A program made the position numbers and the translations under genes. Below, one piece after another: positions 1 through 13,700 of a stretch of DNA of 64,000 bases (position 1 is its first letter; every line of letters begins with the position of its first letter). The DNA is from Nipponacmea schrenckii (Eukaryota > Mollusca > Gastropoda > Lottiidae). Where the stretch lies: the NCBI GenBank assembly GCA_030562195.1, contig CM060200.1:10850001-10914000 (forward strand). The letters run 5' to 3'. Under the pieces are notes generated by a model. That model was not told where the DNA came from, ran no database searches, and worked only from the letters and a program-made list of their open reading frames with translations.

Positions 1-3000
1 CAACCTCTGGAATTCTCCTTATCTCCAAGTTAATTAACTGAAATAGACATATGTCTTCGAATGTCATAAATTTACCCTTATTAACAAAACATTCTCGTCG
101 TAATTCATAGGTGCTTCAGATGGCCAGAAATGCATTACTGTCCAGGTTCATTAAATTTGAGAACACTAATCCATACATATTATATATATATTTAGGCCTA
201 CTGAGCTCATGAATTCAAAAAACTTTGAATATATACTTAAAACGCTTCATGCTATAATTGAGCATACATGCAACAGTGACAGCAACAGACAAAAGCCTAG
301 AACAGTGGCATTAACCGTCATTTTTCCGATTTTGCACTGTAGATGGATCTTTAATTGTAGGGTTTGTCTGGGTTTGTCCGACTTTAAACCCAGTTCTGAA
401 TATTGAGTCTGACGAACTGGCTAGACATGTCGGTTGCTAGTAGTCGTTGCGAATGCTAATGGATTTTGTGATATTGTTTTTTCGATTATCTTAAACCTGT
501 ACTGAAGTCATCTCCGATTCAATTGTTGTAATGGACGAGATCAAATTTTTGTAATCGGCCACATTTGGCATTTTTTAATAGCGAATCATTTTTTGGAAAT
601 TATACTTAACGCATCAGGGAGGAACTTGCATCGTTATAATGTTGACTTGTTGTGTCTACTTTGGTGTATAACATAGTCTATTAACATGTACATATCAAAT
701 TAATGGCCATGTTACACAGCACTCGTTTTTACAACTTGCCATCTCACATCTGGCGGTTTACATCACATTTATTCACCACCCGCTTCTCTTTTCTGACCTT
801 TCTTGATAGCTGCCAATCAACACTAGGTAATACTGAGTATATCAATGAAATGTAAGAGCTATTGGAACGTCAGGCCTGCCTGACATTATTTACGTACATC
901 TTAAATTACCCATCCGCAGTTTTATATCCTAACCATACATCACATTCTTCTAACGTCTGTGATAAGTTTAACTAGGATTTATATAGAGATTTAAAAGTAG
1001 ATTTAATTTGAAACCAACGTTTGGTCATAAAGGATCAGTTTTATGTCATGTGATTTTATAACCTAATATTTAAGGTAAGTATACAATGCTAATAATTCAA
1101 TTTTCTATAAACTCGGTATTCATAGCAGTTAAAGTTCGCACAACAAACAAATTTCCAATCAGCTGAAAACATTTGTCTTGAGTCAGTATATCCAATATTG
1201 AATGAGAAAGCTTTAATTTGGGATTAGTTCCTAAAAAATCTTCGTCGTTTCATATCAAAAGATCCTGAAATCGATTAACCTGACTCATCTAATGTACAAC
1301 CTGAATGTAATAATCCATTCTACTTTTAGTCAATATGATTTTTTCTTAAGATAAATTCAGACAGCTGTTTGCTATTTTTCAACTGGCAACAAAAACAAAA
1401 CCGTTTCAGTAGTTCAATGGATATTATATGCTATGTTTATTTTTTCTGATCAAACATTCGCCTTTTCCTCAAAAAAAAAATCTTGGATGGACTTTGATGG
1501 TAATTAACTAATCAGAGGTGAGTTTTGGAATGATACAATAAATTATTGTGCAACAAAAAGCACTTGGTAATAACGACAGGAAAAACTAAGTTGGCAGGAT
1601 GATTCAATGTCTGAAGAAAAATTTAGAGGGAAAATAGATCCATTAGATATCTTTGTGGTGTCGAATTAAAAATTATTTGAGAATGAGTAAATGTACAAGA
1701 TCCAGCCGTTTTTACTATGTGCTTTTGTTTTGAAACTTGCATCATTCCAAAACTCAACAATGGTTGGAAAATTCCCTTTTAAATTCATCCAATTTTTATT
1801 TTAGAAAAATAGGATGCGATTATATTTTATTAAAGTTATCTTTGATCGAAGTCACTGTCAGAAAAACTTCAAAAAAATATTTAAAAGAAGAAATAAATAA
1901 AAAAAACTTTCATAGGGACACTAGGCTTTAATAGATAAAACACACATAATTTCGTGGCATCTAACAGAAAATAAAATTTAATACTTGTGTAAATTTGTTA
2001 CCAATTAGTGTCAAAATATCAATATTTTTTTTACCTTCTTTCAAACATCGTCTTGTACATCTACGCTAGTTATAAAGCAGGCAATGTTAAAGGGAGGATT
2101 TTCTCAAAAGGAATAAGTGTGTACGGGACAATGAGATTCATACCCGAAGCCAGGGGAGGGTGATTCTGGTGTACGAGGAACGTCAATTGTTCAATGTTTA
2201 AAGTCCCGGTAATTCCACTTAAACTGGTGGGACTTGATATCATAGAGAAGGGTGGTTCTTCGATTAGTGACGTTATCAAACACTTAATTTAAGATGAATT
2301 TTAGCACCCAAAAACGTCTGAGTCAAAAGTGAAATGGCGCAATCGATATCGTCGATACACATACAAAATTTAGGACACGTCTTTACAATCCCTTTTAGTT
2401 TCTTAGAAAATACGCTTTTCTCGATATATACACGAATTGCTTGCAACTACAAAATACGACAATATATATATTCTAGAATCAGCACATTTAGTACTCTACT
2501 CCTAAAATGAGATATTGGACATTAAGATACATGACTGTTTCTTTGAAGAGGTTTCGAGCCAAAGTGCACTGTGCCGATAAGGTAATAATTAAAGCCCATG
2601 TCTAATTCAGTTTATAGTATTTTTAGTTTTGATTTAATATTAAGTTTTCCAGTTTTAATTATCAAGTATGCACAGACGAAACACTATGTCGTTCGAAGTA
2701 TTTCTCTTATTATAATGTTTATTGTTCACCATAAGGTGGTGTTGTGTCTTCTTGGCTTTACAACGAGAAGAATAAAAATATTGTTGATGAAGGTATAAAG
2801 ATAAATCTACATACAGGTGTCTTGCCATGTTAGTGGAGCAAACATACAGTAAATACAAGTAAGTTAACGAAAACAAATTATAATCTATTCCAAACAAAAT
2901 ATCACATTATTTGCCAAAACGTTAATAGAAATGTTATGAAGATACTCTTTCAAGAACACCCTCCGTGACGATGTGCAGATAAAGATACGTTTTAGTTTAC

Positions 3001-3100
3001 GTATAAATTATGTCCAAAGACGTAAGTCTCGATATCATCAAATTCCTTCGCAGGTTCGATCTATAAGCTATATGTAAGCTATTAATATTATTATTTTCAG
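1..3100. other. Intergenic or distal 5' region, no gene recognised
   Basis: AT-rich sequence with only short open frames, none of which resembles a known protein or shows paired splice signals. A splice-acceptor-like tract ends at about 3101 (TTATTTTCAG then GTGAAATGG), just before the claudin-like start codon. An untranslated first exon of that gene may therefore lie somewhere in this stretch; I could not locate it. Confidence 0.5.
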
Positions 3101-3148
3101 GTGAAATGGTTTGAAGAATCTAATGTAGTGAAATTTAAATGAGAGAAA

Positions 3149-5308
3149 ATGGAGCAATCGATTAAATTCATCATTTCGCTTATCAGTCTGTTACTCGCTG
3201 CTGGCTTTTATTTTGTGGCATTAGCTACATCCTATTGGTCTGTCGGGAGTTTGTTAATATTTGGTTTATGGCAGTATTGCTACGTTAATGTGGAAACTAT
3301 GGCTGTGAAGATGTGGAAGTGTCACCCAAACAATACAGGTATATTAATATGTCATGATATCAAAATACATAGTCCAAACCAAAGATCTCTAAAACTACGA
3401 AGCAATTGAACAATTCAATTTTTCGTAAGTTTCTTTCATACTTGATTTATTCAACAAATCAAAATTAATACCTATACTATTAACTTTAGTCTCAGCCTTT
3501 TTCGCATTAAAGGGATTGTAATGAGGTTTTTCGCATTAAAGGGATTGTAATGAGGTTTTTCTTAAAAGTGTATGTGCATCAAATACAGTGGTATATTTAC
3601 AATTTTCACCATCCCAATTTTCAATCAGACGTCCGGGGTTCCTACAATTCCACAAAAACTAAGTGTTTGATGACGTCACCCAAAAAAGCGCTAGTATCAC
3701 ATCGAGATGAGTAACATCATCAATTACATTGTACTTAGTTTTAGTGGAATTTCGGGAACAGGGACATTTGAAAATTGGGAATTCCCTGATACAAAAAATG
3801 AAAAAGATTAAAGAATATAACCTCTTAAACAGCTACAGGATAGGAACTTGGAACATTATAACGAGAGCTTGTCAAAATTAGAGTAAAATTATTAGCTTCT
3901 GGATAACGTATTTAACTCGACTGGATCTGTGAGAAATACATGTTATAGAACTGATTTATTGAATGTTGTTACAAAAAACTACAGGCACCTGGCATGTCGA
4001 CATTTCACCTGTATATTGACACGCGTAATGGTGTATTTTATTATTAAGTGCAACTAAACTAATCATAACATGATTTATATTAACATAACATAATATATAG
4101 ATAGAATAAGATAAACAAAACAACATCTGTTTTATGGACAATTAAAAGTATTAGATTAGAAAAGTCATTGAATATACAGAGTTAATACGAGAAACATAAC
4201 ACTGACACAAGGCATTAGATTTAATTAACATCCCAGTGCAGTGAAAATCACCTAAATCGAACTGAATGGATGCAAATACTCACACAAAGATGTATATAAT
4301 GTTTCATTTAAATTAGATTCAAACTGTAATTTCAGCTGTACTGTGAATCGACGGACGAATACCAACAGTGTACCCTAATCTCCAAATGAACATGTCTACT
4401 GTCAATTAGGCTTCACCTGTTTCGTGATGTCATTGCCACTCACATTACACAATCATTCTTGCATTATTGATGCATCAATAGCTAGTTGATTTTCTTTTTT
4501 TTCAGATTTCACCATGTCAGCCCAGATATTCTCAATTCTAGCTGTGATGTGCTATCTTGTTGCATTTTTACTTTTCATGATATCTGCTTTCATTCCCTCC
4601 AAAAATAAATCTAGAGCAGTAATCATGACCATCTGTCTTCTAACTTTCTGTATAGGTGAGTAATAATAAAGATACATGTACTAGTATATAAAAGCGGACA
4701 TCTCGATCGTTATTCAGCTTGTATAAATTCCCGATGCTAGATTTTAATAGCAACAATATTTTCGTTATTGGGATAACACTTTCTTGGTAGAGCACAGATT
4801 CTAGTGCTGAATATTGGCTGAGACCCGAACGGGTTTCGAACCAGCGATCTCAGAGTCAGGCACCTTATCGCCAGCAATACATGTCAACCGCCTATTGTTA
4901 TCCCAAGAACAAAAATATTGTTGCAACACCACTTTCTAAATGACATCATATCACCTAGATTTTATTAAGTAAAATAATAGTTCATTGGCAAAAGCAAGAT
5001 CATACACCCCCACCCCTCATCTGGCAATTTCTAAAAAAAGGTTTAGGTTTTTGACATTTTTATATCATTTTCCAGTGAGTCTGCAGATCATGTCAATGGT
5101 GGTATTTGCAGTGAAAATCAAAGAATATTTCCGAAAAATTCAGAATAAACATTTTGAAAATGAATTCGAATCAGTGACAATATCCTGGTCGTTTGTAATG
5201 GGTATTGTATCAAACGTAATTTGTACAGTTTCTGGAGTGTGTATATTTGTGGACTTAAGAAATCTTGCTATTGACGAACTCGATGGTCTCAATGACTTAA
5301 ATGCATAA
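3149..5308 (+). CDS. Claudin-like four-transmembrane protein, 3 exons (3149-3338, 4506-4655, 5076-5308)
   Basis: The three coding exons join to 190 residues. Each intron has GT..AG ends and each junction is phase 1, so the frame runs unbroken from ATG 3149 to TAA 5308. Exon 1 gives a transmembrane segment (about residues 6-27) followed by the claudin/PMP22-type extracellular signature: W in SYWSVG, then GLWQYC, then WKC. Exon 2 gives the second hydrophobic span and the start of the third. Exon 3 finishes the third span, adds a charged loop (KIKEYFRKIQ) and a fourth span (about residues 146-170), then a short acidic tail ending LNDLNA. Claudin-superfamily proteins form or regulate septate or tight junctions and other membrane complexes; the substrate or partner here cannot be read from sequence. 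The tail lacks an obvious YV-type PDZ ligand. A possible 5'-UTR exon boundary is at 3101 and an AATAAA lies at 5599-5604. The family is well supported, the subfamily is not. Confidence 0.85.
3498..3555 (+). repeat. Perfect 29-bp tandem duplication in claudin-like intron 1
   Basis: The unit TTTTTCGCATTAAAGGGATT plus nine more bases occurs twice back to back (3498-3526 and 3527-3555) without mismatch. It lies in intron 1 and does not touch the splice sites, so it looks like a recent slippage or duplication event. Confidence 0.9.
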
Positions 5309-5766
5309 GTAAATGCATACGAAATTGTGAAGTTTTTAAAAGTAATCAAAATACTAAGACCATTGTGTTATCAATATGTTCGCATTTCAAATGTTATTAT
5401 CAGCGTCATGTCAATTTAACGGATGGTGTTTTATGTGGTAGAAAAACGGTGTGATATCAAACAATATTTTAAAATACGATTTTTCTTTTACAAAACAGAC
5501 ATTCACAGAGTAAATCGTGCTATAACATCGATTTAAACGATCTATAGCACGCTTATGCACGTCCACCCGATATCATGGCATAATGTCGCAAGTTTTCTAA
5601 TAAAGTAATTGTTTTCCTTAATATTGTGTCCAGTTACTATAGCTTCGCTTTGTTAGGCCAAGGGTGTAGTTTGTGAGAAATCTGTGTCGAAATGAATCAT
5701 TACGAAACATTGCAAAATCTTCCTCATAACTATCAAAGAATAATTTAACACAGGCATGTACCACCA
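5309..5766. other. 3' region of the claudin-like gene
   Basis: Sequence after the stop codon, with an AATAAA polyadenylation-type hexamer at 5599-5604, about 290 bases past the stop. No other gene is visible before the repeat element that starts at 5767. Confidence 0.5.
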
Positions 5767-6458
5767 TTTTTATACGCCCACATGAATATGTGGACGTATA
5801 TTGTCGTCGCCCCTGTCCGTCGGTCTGTCGGTCCGTCAAAATTTGTTGTAGACACTATAGAAGCTACAATTTTCTATGGATTTTAATTAAACTTGGTATG
5901 AACATTGGAATTGATAAGACGGCGGTCCAGTTCGAATTTAAAGATTTTTCGATGAACGGTTTTTTAGTTATTGCCCTTGACTTATTTACATCACGTCAAA
6001 ATTTATTGTTGATGCAATAGTAGCTACACATGGATTTGAATGAAACTTGGTATGAGCACTGGAATTGATAAAGCTGTGGTCAGGTTCGAATTTGACGATT
6101 TTTCGATGAACAGTTTTTGAGTAATTGCCCTTTACTTAGTAAAATTGTGTAATAATTCATTTGTTGTAGACACTATAGAAGCTATAATTTTCTATGGATT
6201 TCAATGAAACCTGGTATGAGCATTGGTATTGATAAGACGGCGGTCAAGTTCGATTTGGGCGATTTTTCGATAAACAGTTTTTGGGTTTTTGCCACTGCCC
6301 CTATATTTGTGAGCATTGGAATTTTTAAGACGACGGTCAAGTTTGAATTTGACGATTTCCCATGAACAGTTTTTGAGTTTTTGCCCTTGACTTCAATATT
6401 CATTCAGTGAATGAAATCAGTGATTGGGCGTTTGTTACCTTGCCTGGCAAGCTATCTT
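5767..6458 (+). mobile_element. Tandem-core interspersed repeat, short copy (pearl/HINE-like)
   Basis: Starts with TTTTTATACGCCCACAT and ends with CTTGCCTGGCAAGCTATCTT. The same ends flank a second copy at 33441-35509, and the same 3' end occurs on the minus strand at 44048. Behind the left arm (a GTCGGTCTGTCGGTCC stretch) lie several degenerate core units of roughly 150-170 bp, each with TTGTAGACACTATAGAAGCT or AACTTGGTATGAGCA words. No protein is encoded. The arrangement (left arm, tandem core, right arm with a palindrome) resembles the pearl elements of bivalves and Helentron-associated HINEs from the literature. That assignment is inference; the boundaries are supported by copy-to-copy comparison inside this window. 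Confidence 0.7.
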
Positions 6459-7484
6459 CCTAATTTTCAATAATAAAACATATTTCGTGGAGCATGATAT
6501 TATTATCTTAAATCAAGTCAGGTGTTTCAAGGTAAAACAAAGGCCGGTCTTTCTATAAAGAAACTTATATGAATTAGTAAAATTCGGTAGTAGTACGGGT
6601 TTTGTTTGAATGGTTTCGATGATTAAAGAACAGAAAGCTTGTTGTACATGGTAACATACGCCACATAATAGAGGAACTAAGCAACTGAACCATCGTCAAA
6701 TTCCAATACGTTCAACTCATCAATCTGCATGAGCATAGCAAGTTTAATAGAATAGAAACACCTTATGTTGACCGGATGACATTTGTGACAGCAATATATA
6801 ATTATACTTTCATGTGTAAAATTAATTTATTCCAGAATTATTCATTTCCTTCTTGCAGAGAAATCAAACATTGAGCCTTTTCCACTCTACTATAAATACG
6901 TTTCATTAAATAAAACTTAAACTATTAAATTATACAAAGCAATATAAACTACTGAATGAAAACATTGTTAAATCGATTTCAGATTCTATTGTGCGTGGGT
7001 TTAATTTTCTCCATAGAGTTAACATGGTAAACTAGATGTTGAAAAACACATGTAAGATAGATCTACTCATATTAAACACGATATATAATTCACAAATATA
7101 TTATTGGTTTCTGAATGAGCCATTTTATAGTAAATAGATTATCTGTCAGTGGCATTTATTTCTCCCCAAAAAACGGTTATTGCATTGAAGAAACAGTGTT
7201 TGCGTTTATGTGTATGGTCAGGGCGGACTAAACAATACAAAATCGATATTTCCCTGCTTCTTCCTTCACCCTTAATACGTTTAGTAACCAAGACATTCCA
7301 AACTACCAACTGTAAGATTCAATTGCTTATCTAAAAAGATAAATAATATCTTGTAAATTGTGATTCGTTTTATCTGCTTCACTCAGAAATTGACAGCATA
7401 GTCCTTATGGGTCTTTTTCAAAAGTTCACGTAATATTACAAAAGAAGAGATAAATCTATGCCAAGTAGTGTATGGCTTACATAA
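6459..7484. other. AT-rich stretch without recognised gene
   Basis: Spacer between the repeat element and the 3' side of the minus-strand PAN/EGF/sushi gene. I see no coding exon with credible splice signals here. It may contain the 3' untranslated part of that minus-strand gene. Confidence 0.4.
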
Positions 7485-7498
7485 TTATGATGGTAAGT
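7485..7498 (-). CDS. Candidate terminal coding exon of the PAN-EGF-sushi gene
   Basis: On the minus strand a pyrimidine-bearing acceptor (AGCTCTTCAG) ends at 7499. A phase-1 join with the exon ending at 7768 would add only D-L-P-S and then a TAA stop. Relatives of this fibrinogen-like module often continue with a G-D pair at this point, which fits, but a four-codon exon is easily found by chance. Offered as a lead only. Confidence 0.25.
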
Positions 7499-7767
7499 CT
7501 GAAGAGCTAATAGTGGGTAATAATAAAGAATTGCAATATTTTCGTGTAGATACGTATTGTATCGTATGATTGCTATTGGCTACGAGTTGGCGTAAAGACT
7601 GTCAACACCACTGGTCATCGACTTAATCTCTTAACAGCTGTGGTTACTAGAATGCGAATCTTTAGATGTTTCAAAACAGATTTAGGGCTTTGGTTCGACC
7701 ACCCATATGACGTCATTAAGAAAAGCAACAACCCAAATAACTATGATACAACACCCCATTTACTTAC

Positions 7768-10700
7768 CTAAGCGTTTATTGGTTATGAACGTTGTTAGTG
7801 GTAAATCGTCCTTGTACGAAATATAACCTTCGTCGAGCCTCCACTCGTTATCGCTCATGTCACAATTGCATGCATTATCACCAGAGCAGCCACTTGTTGT
7901 ATTACATTGACAATCATTTAGCCCCTTTTCTCCACCAGGAAAGTAATCAAGCGCCTCACCATTTGATTTCAGAAATGTAGATGTAAAATTGTTCTCCAAA
8001 TCATGTATTGGTGAATTCAAGCACCTATAAGTAACATACTGGCGGCATGTTGTGGATACTTCTATTAACTTTTTTATTCTAAATATAGATTGTTCATAAC
8101 TTAACTCTATGTTTATGGTACCATGTATATCAAATTCTGTTGAAGAATTAATGTAAATTTCAGATGATGTACTTGCTGAAATAGAGATATAATAGTGAGC
8201 GGATTATTAGATATGTAATTTCTTTTCATTTTCAAAGCATAGGTTATTTCCCCCATTGAAAGCATATAAATTGACCGACCGGAAGATGGAACTAAAAAAA
8301 TCTGTCAGCCAGAGAATCCCATTTGATTGTCACACTTAATTCAGCAAGACCACCAGGACTGAATTTTCAACGAATATAGACGAATATGGGTATCCCAAAA
8401 TTGTCTCACGATGTTGTCGAATCTGACCTAATTTTACCTTGATCTTTACCGAAGTCAAATGGCGTATCTCATTTCGAAAGAGATACGCTGTAGTCATCTT
8501 GATTATAAGACAAGAAATGAGACAAATCTAGGGAATAGCGTGGACGGTAAATCATAAGAATAGCGAGACTAGAGAAAGGTGGCAAAACCGGAAGAGAAGG
8601 GTGTTAACAGTCAGAAAGTTTTGACAGAGGTAAATAGTTCGAGAAATTCAAGGGAAAATAGATGGATAGATTGTAATGTTCTTTATTATCTAGAGAGCCT
8701 ACCCACTATTTCAGAGTTTCATCTACTAAGTTTTACTTGAGCCATTATTTACAACTTTTATGAGCGTATATAACGTGTGTACCCAAACCAGAAATAATAA
8801 TGAGCCCATGATGAATCGAGCATTCTTTAAATATTTATTTGACGACAAGACAATTTTTCTTTTAAACCTCGAAAACATTGGTGTTCTTGAAAGCGCAACA
8901 TCGGGGATGATCAATTTAATCACTGCACATAATGTAAAAATATTATTAGATACGAAAAGACTCACAACAAAGCAAATTATGTATATATTTAAACTCGCGT
9001 AAAAGGAAAGTTTGACGCATATGCAATAAATCAATAAGTGGTTTATGCTACGTTTATGTTTATGAGCCGTATGAATTGTAAGAATACATTGATCATGTCT
9101 TACTACTAGCACGAGCATGCCTGCATCGAACCTACCTCAAGAACACTGATCTATAGACAAAATAATTATGTATTCCAATATCCATAACTAGATTACTAAA
9201 TATAAAGGTGTCTATTAAAGAAACCGATTTTCATCAACTTTTACATATAAGCCTAATTCATACAAAACATACCTTTTCTGGTATTCTGATTTAGACCAAG
9301 CCTCTACCATTGTTTCAGAACAGGAAAGAGCGTCGTCGGTACGAATTTGGCCGAAGTACATTCGGGTTTAAGTAGTGCTCCATGTTTGTCAAGTAGATAT
9401 AAACATGTCCAGAAACACATTTTATACTAATTAACTTTACGAATATGAGGTACATAATCACATATGAATTTATTTAATTTCATGTGAGACATGCTCTCAA
9501 CAATATGTAGGGTAAACTAACAATAATGTAAGCATTCGTTTAGTGTTCACAGATCAGCTATCAAATTAGACTTAAAGAAAGATGAGACTGTTTCTAATCA
9601 TTTCTATCTCGAGGATCAATACTCGATCTTGCCCTTACCCCAATTAAAGCATAATAATTGACTTGCCGGAAGACGAAACTAACACATACAATTTAGAGAA
9701 GCCCAATGAATTGAGACGCTGAAACTAAATAGCCAGCCGATCCAGACCCTTTATCCCAGTTTCACAATAAAATATTTGTTCCACCCTAGGTCTGTACATT
9801 TGGAGAATTAAACCTTCCATTCTCCAAAAATCAAATATGACGTACTACGAATGACCTCAAAATATAAATATATATCTGCCTGGGAGAATATCTATGGATG
9901 AATTGGACATTTTACAACATTTAATGATCTAAATTTTGAACATCTGCATAACTGTTATGAAACGTCCTCGTCATACGTTCCATCTAGATAGAGTTTTAAG
10001 TCCAACTTTTATGTCATGTAGACGGCCAATGCTCAGTCGAAAAAGGGTGGAATTATGCTAAGGGTGTTTCGGAAAATTGGCCAATAGATGTTTAGATTTC
10101 TCTTGTTTCGATTAACGTGTTTCGTCTATTGTCATATACATAATATAAACGGTGCATACTCACGAATAACAGTCCATGGATTATCTCCATTTTCTTTACA
10201 CTGGACGGTAAATGTATCTTCAGATGGATATCCCTGTGGGTCGATCTTTAACGTTGGAAAAACGGTTAGTCCACGCATTTTACCATGAGTACAGGAGAGT
10301 GCTTAAAATAAATTCATATTAATATTGAATTCAGTAGTTTATACGTATGTCTTAATATGAACATTTGAAGTTAATTCCTACACATAAAGTGACCAATCTT
10401 GATTATCTACAACCGTTTATCGAATAATTCCAACGTAATCTAAGCTGCACATATTTTTCTCGGCAATGCCCGCCACGTGGTGCTTATATTTATTCCTTAA
10501 TCCAAGTGGACACCGGAGCCGCGGTGGCTCAGTGGGTTAGACGCTTGCTCGCTAACCTGAAGGTCCAGGGTTCAATCCCGGCAATGGTCGAGATGAACTT
10601 TCGGATTTTTCAGCCCGATTTCCCCTCGTCAGTGATGCAGGTCGGAGGGACTGACATGGAATAAGCGTCTAGTCGTTCGGATGGGACAATAAACCGAGGC

Positions 10701-13700
10701 CCCGTGTGCTACAGGCTGTGCACGTTAAAGATCGACAGTTGGAAATCGCAAAAAGAGTAGGCTAATGCCGCTGTCCTGGCAAAATCCCTCAATGCACACT
10801 GCATGGCGTTGCCCGTCTTCATTAGCCCATAAGGTACAGAAGAGTAGGACGTAAAACTCCATTCATTTCATTTTCATTTCCAAGTGGACACCATCATCCA
10901 GTAATACGGAAACATTTTGTAAGTATGAACAGCCAAATTTCTAAGCAATCGATCATGCATGAGGAGAGTAATCTTACAAGTGGAGCGTGAGGCTTTGAAG
11001 CTAGACGATACCATTGTTATCAAAATGGGCGATGAAGGTTCATGTTATGTCAAATTTAATTGGGGGGTGTACATTCCAGAAGCAGAGCATCCATAAATAA
11101 ATAAATAAACCTAACTATTACGTTGATTTTGCAAGAATCGAGTTTGTCATTAAAATAAAAAGAAACGTGACAGTCTCTGCAAACTTCAGGGACTAGCGCT
11201 TCGCTTATACGCATACGTGAGGCGTGAGTGAGTCTACTAACGTTTCCCTTCATCTGAAATTCACTATCTCATAAATAAAATACATGAATCAATGGACCAA
11301 ACAATATGTCGTCGAAATAAAGTTAAGGCACTCGTTTTAAGGCTCATCAAATTAAAGAAAGACAAACCTTTCTCATCACTCCAACCTGAACGACTATTTC
11401 ATCAATCGATCTTACCTTTACCCCTTTTGAACGCGTTTTAAGTGACCTGCCAAAATATGACAGGGAAGTTTATTAGGAAGGAACTTAATTACAGCAAGAC
11501 AAACAGGACTGAATATTCATCATAATACAGACATAACAACCTTATAATACCGCCAGTAGTAATTGAGCGATTATGATTCCCATTATTGAAAGTCATCAAC
11601 AGAATTTTTTTTCAATTTCAATGTCTAATTTCAGATCAGAGAAGAAAAACAATACACAACAATTCCACATCGTTTATTGTTTCTTAATAAAGTTAAAACA
11701 TTCCAGGCTTGTATATTTGTGAGAACCCCCATCCCCTCCATCCTCGAAATCCATTTAAATACTAGTAGTTAGGGATTGTAACAAAAAAAAAGTGTAACGG
11801 TGCCACTTCTGGCTTTTATTTGCAACATGTCAATATTCAGTTTCATGACATCACTATCGCAAAGTTGGCATTTTGTGCAATAGTAACCTCGTGAAAAGCT
11901 AAATTTGAGGGAAATAAGATATCGGATTGCAAATTAGAAGAGTTCAAACTTTCTCAATACTATAATTTATGTCGTGGCTGAAGGCGAAACTATAATGTAT
12001 TCTTACCGTACATGCAACCATAAGACAATGGGCTCCAATAGGCATTAGGGAGGCATAATCTATTCGCCGTACCAATCAATGATAATTCTGGTCTACATGT
12101 GTAATTCAACTTTGTACCTATGATAACCGCAGAAGAATCGACTGTATAACGTGAAAATTGTGCTACAGGTGTACAAACTGAAGAAAAAAAGAACAATATA
12201 ATTAATTGTTCTCCAATATAATAATGTTCAATAACAATAGTTGACACACGAAACAACACATCTAAACACGAACATTGACAATTCGTTTCATTCTCATTGA
12301 GCATTTCCCTCAAACAGCACAAATGTGGCCTTTTTCGAAGAATAAATCGCTTTAGTGAAGAATGTTGCTAATAAAAACAATAAGTTAACTGGCAGGACAA
12401 GTCAAGTTCCCTCATCTGAAACCTTTGAAAAGAAGCATGGAATATCCATTAATAGCACATCTAATTGTGGATACAGAGCAAGAATTAAAAACAAAGAGAC
12501 GTAAGTCACAATCAGAATAACGTTGAAATGCAACTTACTCGTGTAACATATATATGACGTATGTGGAGTCCAAGTGCCATCTGCTTTGCAAGTCGTAAAA
12601 GGAGAACCTACTTCTCTATAATTACATGTTACAGCAACTCTGGCACCAACTGCACGTTGTTTTTCAAACACTGTTCTGTTTATTGGCAGAGCTGGGATAT
12701 GCGGACATTCTACATGAAAAGAGAAGGTAACACTGTAATTCACACGGTTATCACACGTAATACAGAAATTACCCACAATTTATGAATCGGCACTTTATTA
12801 ACAATAAAATTTTTGTTAATATAATGTGTTACAGAAAAAAATATTTATCAGACAAATTTAAGCTTTCAGTTTTATGGTATACATTTTTTTTCAAAATCCA
12901 ATTACATCCTGCCCAGAGATTATGAAATTGAGCTATGCTTGCATAAGGTCCTCAATGATTGGTTTTAGTAGCACAATTAAAACTTACCAGTAAAAACACA
13001 AGTATGATTTCCATTATTTGCTACTATGCACTTTTGGCCATTAGGGCAAGTACCACTTCCACAGCTTCCTGATACCTTAAACAAAACATGTGTAGACTAT
13101 ATTTAATGTTACCACCCTGAAATCGAAACGTGGGTAGCGCTAATTACATCAGTAACCGCGTATCTACTTATAATTGTGAAGTAATATTAAGCTAGCTTAT
13201 TGCCGAACACGCTGTGTTTCCACTGAGTTTATCTTGTTCCCGAACCACTTTTGTGTCGATCAAAGGAGTAGAATCTGGCGAGGTACAAGACTACCGATGT
13301 TGCGCGTGCGACCGTAAAACTAGCAGTTTTCTATATTGCCGAACGGGTTTCCATTGTGTTTATAAAGCCAGATTTAAAGCAAGCTTCCATTTGGCTCCCG
13401 ATAAATTGATGGACGTAAAAAGAGAGGTTTTCGGTTCGCGAATCCTTACGGTTCGGCAATTTAACAAGTGGAAACACAGAATAACTAGCTGAAGGCCGGC
13501 TTTTTGTACAAAGCAGGAAAGAAGTTATAAATACAGTCAAGGTTTAAATATGCCGACATAACGTATTACACGGAAATGTAAGGAAATACCAATAAATTTA
13601 TGTTCATTTATACTTATTCCCATGTCCGCAATATGAAAGCATATTTAAAAAGCACAAAAGGCGTTGAAAAAGAAACATGAATGAAGTTTACAATATGTAC

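Noticed and set aside
8726..9118. Minus-strand 130-codon frame and opposing plus-strand 80-codon frame
   Set aside because: Both lie in an intron of the PAN-EGF-sushi gene, no motif, mutually antisense.
10520..10600. Functional tRNA gene on the plus strand
   Set aside because: The tRNA-like head continues into a SINE body with tail and target-site duplication.
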